This document shows, piece after piece, positions 8,500-16,900 of a stretch of 64,000 nt of DNA. Below the pieces are notes generated by a model, which was not told the origin of the DNA, ran no database searches, and saw nothing but the letters and a program-made list of their open reading frames with translations. The DNA is from Terriglobia bacterium (GTDB taxonomy: Bacteria > Acidobacteriota > Terriglobia > Bryobacterales > Bryobacteraceae). Position numbers and translations under genes: made by a program. The stretch is from the NCBI GenBank assembly GCA_025363475.1, contig JANYDS010000076.1, positions 1-64,000 on the forward strand, in the 5' to 3' direction. How positions within the stretch are numbered: the stretch's first letter is position 1; each line of letters begins with the position of its first letter.

Positions 8500-8637
8500 C
8501 TCTGATTAAGAAGCGCGTTGACTAATCACTCCCATACGGTAGCGGCTCTGGAAGGTGGTGCGAAGATTTGTTGCCCTTTCTGAGCCGGGCCTGTCAGGCA
8601 GTGGTGCGAGGTTAACAGCTTGTGTTGCGGATATGTT
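8500..8637 (+). other. Untranslated stretch after the coat gene
   Basis: About 140 bases separate the coat stop from the terminator hairpin. I see no convincing gene, as an open frame from a GTG at 8555 lacks a ribosome site and joins the next gene's frame through the terminator. It probably forms the 3' untranslated region of the coat transcript. Confidence 0.4.
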
Positions 8638-8673
8638 GCGGGGGCGTTTCATGCGTCCCCGCGTTTTATTTTT
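8638..8673 (+). terminator. Rho-independent terminator after the coat gene
   Basis: A 9-bp stem, GCGGGGGCG (8638-8646) pairing with CGTCCCCGC (8654-8662) with one G-U, closes a short loop and is followed by GTTTTATTTTT. This is a textbook intrinsic terminator located between the coat gene and the connector/tail genes. It may reduce tail gene expression relative to coat, as some phages do by partial termination. Confidence 0.75.
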
Positions 8674-8686
8674 CCGGGAGGAATCG

Positions 8687-9001
8687 ATGGACTTAAGGGC
8701 ATATTACGAGAAGGTTCGGGCGGCCGCCGGGACGATTGCGGGCGTGGACGCGGTGATGGTGAGTGTTGCTACGCCGGAGGGCGGCAAAGCCGGTGTGAAG
8801 ACGGAAGTGCCGCGCGAGATCGCAGCCCGGCTGATGGCTGACGGACGCGCCCGCGTGGCGACGGATGAGGAAGCTGAAGAGTTTCACAATGTGAATGTTC
8901 TGGCGAAGGCCAAGCATGAACAGGATGAAGCGGCGCGGCGGATACAGGTTATGGTGATTCCTTCGCACGGTTTGGACAGCCGGCCGAAAGCACGGAACTA
9001 A
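8687..9001 (+). CDS. Hypothetical virion protein after coat
   Basis: A 104-residue protein whose ATG at 8687 is preceded by GGGAGGAATCG, a strong ribosome site. The start lies just after the terminator. It begins MDLRAYYEKVRAAAGTI and is mainly alpha-helical, with an acidic DEEAEEFHN stretch. I do not recognise a family. By position it could be a capsid decoration, head-completion or connector component. It lies three bases before the next ATG, so it is in the same operon. Confidence 0.55.
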   Translation: MDLRAYYEKVRAAAGTIAGVDAVMVSVATPEGGKAGVKTEVPREIAARLMADGRARVATDEEAEEFHNVNVLAKAKHEQDEAARRIQVMVIPSHGLDSRPKARN

Positions 9002-9003
9002 CC

Positions 9004-9747
9004 ATGGCGCTCTTCGTAGATGGACCGGGCTGCGGGATCGAGGATCTTACGGATCAGGATTGCGGGCTGCTTGAGGTTTCGGAGAGTAACGGGATTAACG
9101 TTACGACGAAGGTGCGGCTGGCGCAGGATGAGATTGCGACTGATCTGCAGTTGTGGCTTGCGAAGTCACGGCTGGTGAGCTTACGACTGGAGCAGGTTGT
9201 TGTTACCCCGGTGTTGCGGCGCTGGCTGGTTATGCGGACGCTGGAACTGGTTTATCGGGATGCTTACTACAGTCAACTGGTAGATCGTTTCCAGTCGAAG
9301 TGGCAGGAATTTGCACGACTGGCGCGGGATACGCGGGAGAGCTATGTTGCGGGAGGCATGGCGATTGTGACTGATCCGCTGCCGCGGCCCGGGCCTCCGA
9401 GCCTGACTACGGCTACTGCCCCGCAGACCGGAGGAACATTCTATGCTTCGGTCGCGTGGGTGAATTCAAGGGGCCAGGAGAGTGCTGTTTCGGCTGCGTC
9501 ATCGCTTGCGGTTCAGAACGGGCACGTGATGTTGGTGACGCCGACCGGCGCACCTTCAAATGCGACCGGATACCGAGTCTACGCGGGTACCTCCCTTGAG
9601 GCTATGACTCTGCAAAATCCGGTAGCGCTTGCACCGCGCACAACTTATCAGCACCTGCCTGGCCATGCTACCGACGGCCCACTGGGCGGGTCCGGTCAAG
9701 TGCCGGACTACATCCGGCCCATGACACGCGTGATACCGAGGGGATGA
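9004..9747 (+). CDS. Putative head-tail connector with Ig/FN3-like domain
   Basis: A 247-residue protein starts at ATG 9004. The N-terminal half is helical and charged (KVRLAQDEIATDLQLWLAK, VYRDAYYSQLVDRF, WQEFARLARDTRESY), as in head-tail connector/adaptor proteins. Residues about 125-225 form a beta-rich domain with FYASVAWVNSRGQESAVS and GYRVYAG, a motif of Ig/FN3-like decorations often found on phage virion proteins. A related module appears in the tail-tip protein of the same cassette. The role in the neck is inferred from order: coat, small gene, this, then tail-completion-like protein. Confidence 0.55.
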   Translation: MALFVDGPGCGIEDLTDQDCGLLEVSESNGINVTTKVRLAQDEIATDLQLWLAKSRLVSLRLEQVVVTPVLRRWLVMRTLELVYRDAYYSQLVDRFQSKWQEFARLARDTRESYVAGGMAIVTDPLPRPGPPSLTTATAPQTGGTFYASVAWVNSRGQESAVSAASSLAVQNGHVMLVTPTGAPSNATGYRVYAGTSLEAMTLQNPVALAPRTTYQHLPGHATDGPLGGSGQVPDYIRPMTRVIPRG

Positions 9748-9751
9748 AGAA

Positions 9752-10246
9752 GTGGCAGGAATTACTGGAGAAATCATTTCGTCGGTGACCTTGAGGCTGA
9801 GGGCCGTCAATGACGGTGTGAATGCGCGTGTGGGCGCGATTGTGCATCCGGACTTGTCGCTGCGGGTGGCGCATGTGAATACATTCCTGACTTTTAACGC
9901 CAGCGCTGAGATCAGCGAGAAGAGCGGACATGGTCACTATCCTGCCGTGCTGGTTTACTGCGACAAGCTTTCCAATGCGATGAAGGAAAAGTTCCGGCGA
10001 TTCTCAGGAAAAGCGCGGATGGTGATTGAGGTGAGGCACTCGCAGGACCGTCTGGATGAGATCGGGACGAACCTGCAGGTTTACGTGGACGCAGTCTGCG
10101 CGCTGCTGGACGATGCGCGGGGCGACTGGGGTGCGGGAGGATTCTATCCCGGTGGTTATGACGTGAGTTATGAAGCCGTGGCACGCGGCGGGAAGAACTT
10201 TGTGCAGCGAGCGAAAGTCGGCTTTGACGTGGAGGTCAGCAGATAA
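9752..10246 (+). CDS. Putative neck / tail-completion protein
   Basis: A 164-residue protein with a GTG start at 9752, four bases after the previous stop. It contains PAVLVYCDKLSN, FSGKARMVIEVRHSQDRLDE and a C-terminal YDVSYEAVARGGKNFVQRAKVGFDVEV. A mixed alpha/beta fold of this size just before the tail tube is typical of tail-terminator or neck proteins of siphophages. I cannot name a family. It ends three bases before the next ATG. Confidence 0.5.
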   Translation: MAGITGEIISSVTLRLRAVNDGVNARVGAIVHPDLSLRVAHVNTFLTFNASAEISEKSGHGHYPAVLVYCDKLSNAMKEKFRRFSGKARMVIEVRHSQDRLDEIGTNLQVYVDAVCALLDDARGDWGAGGFYPGGYDVSYEAVARGGKNFVQRAKVGFDVEVSR

Positions 10247-10249
10247 CCT

Positions 10250-11419
10250 ATGGCATTTATTTCATCGAACGCAAACCGGTGGTACTGCGCGCGCGAAGCG
10301 GCATACGGGCAGGTGGCGGCAATCACGGGATCACACAGGATTCCGGCCGTGAAGATGACCGCGCGGCAACAGCGCGAAAAGAGCACGCGGAAGGACAAGA
10401 CGGGCAGCCGTACTTTTACGGGCTTGCCGGCGGGGATGCGGCTGCAGACTTCATTCAGCCTGACCTCTTACATGCGGGACTGGCCTGAACCCACGGTACT
10501 TCCGGCACATGGGGCGCTGATTGAAGGTGCTATGGGGGCGCCCGGTGCGCTGTGGGCGGGGGGTGCGGCGGCTGCAGGCTGCACGGATTCCACTCTAATT
10601 TTCAGTGCGCCGCATCACTTGACCCCTGGTCAGGCAGTGTCTTTTGGTGGCGAGATTCGATTTGTGGCAGGTGTTGCCAGCCCTTTAACGGCGGTGTTGA
10701 ACGCGCCGTTGTCGCTGGCTCCGGTGGCGGGCGAGGCCATCAGTCCGACCGCGAACTACGCGCTGGCCGCTGAGTTGCCGAGTGTGAGCCTCTTTGATTA
10801 CTGGGATCCGTCAACGGCGGTGCAGCGTGTGTTCAGCGGGGCGGCAGTGGACAAGATGAATATTCAGCTTAACGGCGACTTTCATCAGTTTGAGTTTCGC
10901 GGCGCGGCACAGGATGTGATCGACAGTTCATCCTTCAATACGGGTCAGGGCGGCGCTGAGATCTATCCAGCGGAGCCTGCTGCGACTGGTTTCAACTACT
11001 CACCGATTGCGGGCAATCTCGGGCAGGTCTGGCTGGGTGTTGTGCCCAACAAGTTCCTTACCGTGGCCAATGCTTCGATTGAAATTCACAATGACCTTGA
11101 GCTGAGGACGAGGGAATTCGGGGCGACTTTGCCGCGGGGGATTGTACCGGGCAATCGTTCGGTATCACTGGCGCTGGAGTTAATGGGTCAGGACGATGAA
11201 GCGACGACCGCGCTGTATCAGGCTGCAAGGCAACAGTCGCCTGTCAGTGTGATGCTGCAACTGGGTCAGGTGCAGGGCCAGCTGGTGGGTGTCTGGTTGA
11301 AGAGTCTGGTTCCGACCGTGCCTGAATTTGATGATTCGGATCGCCGTTTGCAGTGGAAATTTGGCGATACAAAAGCACAGGGAACTGTGGATGACGAAAT
11401 TGTGGTGGCGTTCGCGTGA
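10250..11419 (+). CDS. Putative major tail tube protein
   Basis: This 389-residue beta-rich protein starts at ATG 10250. Its place between the neck gene and the tail assembly chaperones is that of the tail tube subunit in siphophages. Features are KDKTGSRTFTGLPAGMRLQTSFSLTSYM near the N-terminus, a Gly/Ala-rich insert around residues 95-180, and VDKMNIQLNGDFHQFEFRG further on, which looks like a tube-fold strand. The stop overlaps the following GTG by four bases. It is longer than average for a tube protein, which may reflect an inserted surface domain. Confidence 0.6.
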   Translation: MAFISSNANRWYCAREAAYGQVAAITGSHRIPAVKMTARQQREKSTRKDKTGSRTFTGLPAGMRLQTSFSLTSYMRDWPEPTVLPAHGALIEGAMGAPGALWAGGAAAAGCTDSTLIFSAPHHLTPGQAVSFGGEIRFVAGVASPLTAVLNAPLSLAPVAGEAISPTANYALAAELPSVSLFDYWDPSTAVQRVFSGAAVDKMNIQLNGDFHQFEFRGAAQDVIDSSSFNTGQGGAEIYPAEPAATGFNYSPIAGNLGQVWLGVVPNKFLTVANASIEIHNDLELRTREFGATLPRGIVPGNRSVSLALELMGQDDEATTALYQAARQQSPVSVMLQLGQVQGQLVGVWLKSLVPTVPEFDDSDRRLQWKFGDTKAQGTVDDEIVVAFA

Positions 11420-11817
11420 GGGCGCTTTCCGGAGGATCGACGTCGCACGCTGATTCGTGGTCTACACGAACAGTGGTGGCCTCGCAGAAGCACCCTGGCG
11501 TTCAGTTCACGATTGCCCGTATGACATTTGGGCGAAGGATTGAACTGATGCGGAGGGTTCGCGATCTGGCGGCCCGGCTGGAATATTTCGAAGCCGGGCA
11601 CGACGCAAAGAATGGCATGGAGGCGTCTCTCCTTGGGGCGGAGATTGACCGCCTCTATGTCAGATGGGGCGTGGAAGGGGTTCTGGGGCTGGACCTCGAC
11701 CACGCCCCGGCAACGGTGGAAACCATGATCGAAAGCGGCCCGGAGGATTTATTCGCCGAGATGCTGGAAGCGGTTAAAGCTGAGTGCGGATTAAGCGAGA
11801 AAGAAAGAAAAAACTAA
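11416..11817 (+). CDS. Tail assembly chaperone, short product (G-like)
   Basis: A 133-residue protein begins at the GTG overlapping the tube gene stop. It is helical and acidic toward the end (ESGPEDLFAEMLEAVKAECGL), typical of tail assembly chaperones that bind the tape measure. Its last codons are AGA AAA AAC TAA, so the heptamer A AAA AAC sits immediately before the stop in the correct phase for a -1 slip into the following frame. This is the classic G/GT arrangement of long-tailed phages, and it supports the functional call more strongly than the residues do. Confidence 0.7.
   Translation: MRALSGGSTSHADSWSTRTVVASQKHPGVQFTIARMTFGRRIELMRRVRDLAARLEYFEAGHDAKNGMEASLLGAEIDRLYVRWGVEGVLGLDLDHAPATVETMIESGPEDLFAEMLEAVKAECGLSEKERKN
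11808..11814 (+). promoter_or_regulatory. Programmed -1 ribosomal frameshift site A AAA AAC
   Basis: The zero frame reads AGA AAA AAC TAA. Slipping back one base on A AAA AAC gives Lys-Lys pairing and continues with CTA ACA GTC GCA, opening a frame that runs to 12152. The heptamer fits X XXY YYZ exactly, lies directly before the zero-frame stop, and falls in the gene pair where such signals are conserved in tailed phages. The AGAAAGAAAG run upstream may help pausing. I could not define a downstream stimulatory structure. Confidence 0.75.
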
Positions 11818-12152
11818 CAGTCGCATTCCACTTCCAGTTTTCGAACCGGGCCGGGTGGGATTGCGAGAGCTGCAGGCGACAGGGACTTGACAAGAAGCGG
11901 CGGTGCGGATTCTTGCCGGCGGAGAAGCGCGGAGCAACGCAAATTGTCTGGGGAAGAAAATCTGCGCAGGCCGAGGAATGTCCGAAGTCCCTGATTGCAG
12001 GCGAAAGTCTTGCGTTTGTGGAGGAGTTTCTAGTGCGGCGGAGGCTGGGGATGCAATATGAGCCCGGGCTTTCGGCGCGCAAGGTGGATGCGTTTTTGAT
12101 ATTGCGGGATGAGATGGAGCGCGAAGAACAAGATGGCAAACCGGACTATTGA
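11814..12152 (+). CDS. Tail assembly chaperone, frameshift extension (T-like)
   Basis: This frame adds about 112 residues to the short chaperone after the -1 slip, giving a fusion of about 245 residues. It begins LTVAFHFQFSNRAG and contains a WDCESCRRQGL cysteine pair, then ends EMEREEQDGKPDY. The frame has no convincing independent start; upstream it opens only at 11784 within the short chaperone. In related phages the fusion recruits the tape measure while the short form coats it. The next gene, starting at 12133, is the tape measure candidate. Confidence 0.65.
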   Translation, partial: LTVAFHFQFSNRAGWDCESCRRQGLDKKRRCGFLPAEKRGATQIVWGRKSAQAEECPKSLIAGESLAFVEEFLVRRRLGMQYEPGLSARKVDAFLILRDEMEREEQDGKPDY

Positions 12153-12804
12153 AGAAACGTTTCAGTCAATCAGACCCAGGCGGGGGATTGCCGCTCCGGC
12201 GGTGATTGGAGTGGGAGTATCGAGCGCCGGTGGCGACCTGTCGTCGTCGTTGTCGCAGGCGGGTCTGCAGATCGCGCAGTTGCAGAGTGTCTATCAGCAG
12301 CAGGCGGCGCTGATTAGCGCTAACACTCAGGCGATTTTGAACAATACTTCATCGCGCGGGCAATCTGCGGCGAGCACAGTCGCGCATGCCGCTACTGGAT
12401 TTCTGGGCGGAGGTCTTGGCCTGCTTTCTCCGCTGATCTCTGGCATTGCTCACTTGTTCGGTGGCGGGAATCAGGCACCTCAGGTACTTCCCACTTATGT
12501 GCCACCCCCGCCTGTTTCGATCAGTGCGGGCTTGACGTCGGGCTTCACCAGTGCGCAAGTAACCCCTGTGCCGGCCTATGTGCCGCCGGCTGTCGGGCCT
12601 GGCACGATATCTGACGGCGGCGCAAGCTTTTTGTGGCAGCCCGCCAACGGCCCGGCGGGCGGGGCACAGGCTCCGCAGATTACTGTCCATGTCAATGCGA
12701 TGGACAGCCAGTCATTCATGGACCGAAGTACGGATATTGCCAATGCGGTTCGGGAAGCCATGCTGAACATGCACCCGATCAATGACGTAATTAACAGCTT
12801 GTGA
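12133..12804 (+). CDS. Short tape measure-like protein
   Basis: A protein of about 223 residues follows the chaperone pair, the tape measure position. It contains a helical AGLQIAQLQSVYQQQAALI stretch, a Gly/Ala-rich hydrophobic segment around residues 90-115 (GFLGGGLGLLSPLISGIAHLFGGG) and a Pro-rich spacer. It closes with a C-terminal helix ending NMHPINDVINSL. It is far shorter than siphophage tape measures, which usually exceed 600 residues, but close to the size of the Rhodobacter gene transfer agent gene in the same position. If it sets tail length, the tail would be only some 30-40 nm. ATG 12133 is chosen over 12109. Confidence 0.5.
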   Translation: MANRTIEETFQSIRPRRGIAAPAVIGVGVSSAGGDLSSSLSQAGLQIAQLQSVYQQQAALISANTQAILNNTSSRGQSAASTVAHAATGFLGGGLGLLSPLISGIAHLFGGGNQAPQVLPTYVPPPPVSISAGLTSGFTSAQVTPVPAYVPPAVGPGTISDGGASFLWQPANGPAGGAQAPQITVHVNAMDSQSFMDRSTDIANAVREAMLNMHPINDVINSL

Positions 12805-12808
12805 TGCC

Positions 12809-13159
12809 ATGTCTGTCTTTCCTACTCTCAAGACCGGTGCGGTCACACAGTATCCGCTGACACGCAGTTTGCAGTTTGTGACGCAGACTGTTGAGTTCAT
12901 TGATGGCAGCCGGCAAAGCTACCGGCTTCGCGGACGAGCGGCACGGCGCTGGAACATCAGGCTGGAAAAACTGGATCCGGAGGAACTCAACGCGGTGATT
13001 GATTTTGCGGAAGAAGTGGGAAGCGGCGTGTTTTCTTTTGTGGATCCGGTGGACGGCTCAACTGTTGGCCGGTGCGCGATTGCAGACGCGGGAGTCAGTG
13101 CAACGATGACCAGCGAAGCGAACGGCGGGGCCGTTCTCACAATCGAGGAAATCGCATGA
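12809..13159 (+). CDS. Distal tail / minor tail protein, paralogue 1
   Basis: A 116-residue protein with FPTLKTGAVTQYPL at the start, RAARRWNIRLEKLDPEEL in the middle and GVFSFVDPVDG later. The layout suits the small minor-tail/distal-tail group (lambda gpM-like or DUF2460-like) encoded between tape measure and tail tip. The following gene shares the same landmarks, indicating tandem duplication. Its stop overlaps the next start in ATGA. Confidence 0.55.
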   Translation: MSVFPTLKTGAVTQYPLTRSLQFVTQTVEFIDGSRQSYRLRGRAARRWNIRLEKLDPEELNAVIDFAEEVGSGVFSFVDPVDGSTVGRCAIADAGVSATMTSEANGGAVLTIEEIA

Positions 13160-13911
13160 TCTGGTTTCCACAGCTGGCTGGCGGGTCGGTTGCCCAATTT
13201 CCTCTCGAGCGCATGCGACGGTGGCGTGCGATTAGCAATGAACTAGAGAGCGGCGAGCGAATTTCGTTGCCCGATTCGGGTGGCGGGAGCATCGGCTGGC
13301 GACTCTCGTATCAGGACCTGACAGATGTGGAAGCGGGCCTGCTTCAGACATTGTTTCGGGACTGCGGCGGCAAGTGCGGAATGTTTGCCTTTGTTGACCC
13401 GATGGCCAATTTACTGGGGTGGAGCGAAGACTTGACCAAGCCGGACTGGCAACGCGGCCAATTGCAGCTGGCAGCGAATGCGCGCGTCTGGACTTTAACC
13501 AATCCCAGTTCTGGGGCGCAGGCTGTAAGTCAGTCGGTTGGAGTGCCGGGCGGGTATGTTTCGTGTTTCAGTGTGTGGGTCAGAAGTGTTGCACCTGGTC
13601 TGGTTACTCTGCGAAGGGATTCGCTGAATCAGACATACCCGGCAGGGCCGGTCTGGACACGAATTCGGTTGTCCGGGACGGGCCTTTCATTGGCCACGCA
13701 ATCGAACTATTTGGTGGAAGTCCCTGCCGGGCGAGCTATCGAAATTTCGGGACTGCAGGTGGAGGCACAGCCGTGGTCCTCTCAATACAAGACAGCACGA
13801 GCGCCGCGCGGGATCTACCCGGAGACCTGGTTCGCAAGCGATGAACTGAAGGTCACCAGCGTGGGACCCGGACGGTTCTCCTGTCAAATTGATCTGATCT
13901 CAAAGACATAA
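13156..13911 (+). CDS. Distal tail protein, paralogue 2 with C-terminal sandwich domain
   Basis: A 251-residue protein begins at ATG 13156, four bases overlapping the previous stop. The first 90 residues mirror the previous protein: FPQLAGGSVAQFPL, GWRLSYQDLTDVEAG, CGMFAFVDPMANLLG. The extra C-terminal 150 residues form a jelly-roll-like sandwich (YVSCFSVWVRSVAPGLVTL, RAIEISGLQVEAQPWSSQY), the carbohydrate-binding-like module often seen on phage tail tips. It may contact the cell surface. Confidence 0.55.
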   Translation: MIWFPQLAGGSVAQFPLERMRRWRAISNELESGERISLPDSGGGSIGWRLSYQDLTDVEAGLLQTLFRDCGGKCGMFAFVDPMANLLGWSEDLTKPDWQRGQLQLAANARVWTLTNPSSGAQAVSQSVGVPGGYVSCFSVWVRSVAPGLVTLRRDSLNQTYPAGPVWTRIRLSGTGLSLATQSNYLVEVPAGRAIEISGLQVEAQPWSSQYKTARAPRGIYPETWFASDELKVTSVGPGRFSCQIDLISKT

Positions 13912-13938
13912 CCGGCATTGACCGGAATTAAGGACAAA

Positions 13939-16900
13939 ATGCTAAGCCCACTTACAGCCAAGGAGCAAGCCAGCCCGGATACGCCGGTTTTTCTATTCGA
14001 CTGCACGCTTGCCGATGGAGTCGTGCGGTACTGGAGCAGCCGTTCCATCGCCTGGGAGGGCAGGAGCTACGAGGGGCGGGTAGTGCGGCATAGTCTGTTT
14101 GAAGCGCAACTTGCCTCTGATACTCAGATCGGGGGGGCGCCACGGCTAACCCTAGATTTGGCGAATGCGGATTCGTTGCTGTCTGAAATTGAACAGCAGA
14201 CTGGGTTCAAGGGCGGGCAGCTTGTGGTGCGAGTGGTGTTTTTCAACCTTGTTACGGGAGCGGCAGTTACGGAGGACGCGGTGGTGTTCCGGGGTCTGCT
14301 GAATCCACCGGAATCGATCACCGAAAGCACGCTTCGGCTCAGCGCGATTAACCGGATCTCGATGCAGCGGTCTGTAGTTCCGAATGTCAGGGTACAGAGG
14401 CAGTGTCCGTGGCGGTTTCCTTCGACTGCGGAGCAGCGGGCAGAGGCTGTAACGGGCGGTGCCGCGCGGGGCAAGTACTCGCCGTTTTACCGGTGCGGGT
14501 ACTCTCCGGATCAGACTGCGGGAGTGGGCAATCTGAATGGGACGGTACCGTATACTTCTTGTTCCCGTTCCCGGTCGGATTGTGAGCAACGCGGTATGTT
14601 CACGATTGATTCCGCGGCACGCCGGACGAGCCGCTTTGGCGGTATCGAATACGTTCCCCCTACCATTCTTGTTCGCGGTGCCGGACAGAAGTCATTTCAG
14701 CTTTCTGCGGTGCAAGACAACACTGCGAGTTACAACAACTTCGTGCCGCTGGTCTATGGCACCCAGTGGCATGTTCCGGATGTAGTCTTCTCGCGTAACG
14801 ACGGGAATCTAACACGTATGGAAGTGCTGCTTGGCATGGGTGAAATTGATGGAATCGTTACTGTCCTGGTCAATGGCATTCAGATTCCGCTGGGCGTGAA
14901 CGGGCACAATATGACGGCAACCGGGTGGTACAACCTGGTCAGTGCCGGCACACGCGAAGGTAACCAGGATGGGAACTTCGGGGACTCTGCGGGCCACCTG
15001 CTGGGAGATCCCTATGGCACGATGGCGTATCTGTCTGTCGTGGTTCCGAACCGGGTCAACGACGGGACGAGTATCCCGCGAATACAAGTTCTTTTGCGGG
15101 GATTAAAGCTCTGGCAATTTGATCCGCAGGGCACTCTGACGGGAGAGGCGTTCTCGAACAATCCGGCATGGGTGCTGCTGGATGTGCTGATGAGGTGCGG
15201 TTATGCGAAGTCTGAAATTGACCTCTCCAGCTTCAGTCTTTGCGCCGCATACGCAGCAGAACCGATTACTGTGAATGACCCTGTCGGCGGGACCGTTCAA
15301 ATACCCCGGTTTGAATGTGATTTCGCTCTGAAGCAAAGTCAGACGGCGGGCGAAATTATACGTTCCATTTGCAATAGTTCGTCTATCTACCTGGTTCTTA
15401 ATTCAAGAGGTTTGCTGGAGGCACGCAGCGAGAATACTTTTGCAGTGCAAAGCTCTGCACCCCCTGACGGAACAAACGCCGTAAACCCGTTCAACGGCGG
15501 GTGGCCCATGTACGAATTTGATAATTCGTCGATGGCTCGTGGCCGCGACGGAGGGGCCAGCGTCAAGCTCTGGAAAAAGGGTGCGAAGGACACACCGAAC
15601 CGCTTGTCAGTGGAATTTCAGGACCGGTTTAACCAGTACCAGCAGGACAGCATGTCCCTGGCCGATGAGGATGATGTCGACCGCTGCGGGCAGGAGGTTG
15701 CGGCACGATGGAGCGCCGCCGGAATCTCGTCGTTCAATCAGGCATCGCGGATGTTGCTGCTGGGGTTGAACAGAGCGATTTCAGGGAACCTGTTCGTTGA
15801 GTTTGAAACCAGCGTGAAGGCGCTTGGGCTACTGCCTGGTGATCTTATTACGGTGACTTATCCGAAGGAAAATCTGGTACGGAGGCCATTCCGGATCATT
15901 AAGATCGCTCCTGGACCCAGCTTTCGAACTGCGGTAATTACCGGACAACTCCACGACGACTCATGGTATTCGGATGTCGCGACTGGTATATCGGGCGGCT
16001 TGGGGCGACAGACGGGACGGGGCTCAGGTTTGCCTGCACCTGTCGCGGGAATTGTCGCCGACGATTCCGGAACGCTTCAACTGGGTATCGCCGAGGCAGA
16101 GGTGGGAGGCAATGACGGGTCAGCCAATGTTGAACTCGCTGTTTCCTTCACGCGGCCATCTGGAGAGAGTTCTGCGCTGGCTTCGCCATTGCTCGGTCTT
16201 GTGCCTTCCGTCTCTTCCACTGGCGGGACGCTCAAAGGCCACACCAACTATTTTTATGCTGTGAGCGCGGTTGATGGAACCGGGGCGGAAGGGCCGCTTT
16301 CATTCGTTGCGCAGGCAACCACTGCGGCAGGCAGTGACACGAACGCAGTGTTGCTGCAAGGCATTGTGCTGCCTGTGCGCGGCGTGCGGTTTCATGTGTA
16401 TCGCGGAACAGGACCGCAGCTCTTGTTTCGAATTGCTTCAGATCAGAGCGGCGTACCGACATTCAGCGACACCGGATTGTCACCGCAGGCCATTCTTCCG
16501 TCCGACGCGCAGTATGACCATGTGAATGCATATTGGAGATGGGAACTTCTGCCGCCGACTCCTGCGGCGATTCATGCCGTGAATTTAGTGGGAAACACGA
16601 TCCTGCATCTTGGCCCGGATCAATACAAAGGGTCCACTGTGCGCATCACGAGTGGCACGGGTCTGGGGCAGGAGCGCACGGTCACCGGTAACACAGAGAC
16701 AACGCTTGAAATGTCGGCGGCGTGGACTACCGTTCCGGATGCAAGCAGCTATTTTGTGATTGCGGAGAACGGCTGGCGGTTTGGTGCTCACGGGACCACC
16801 AGCCCTGTGACCTTTACGGTTCCGGAGAGGATTGGAACGGGCGTGCAGGTTTCCGTGCGGGCCGCGAATTCGGCGGATGCGGAGGCGCAATATGATCTGT

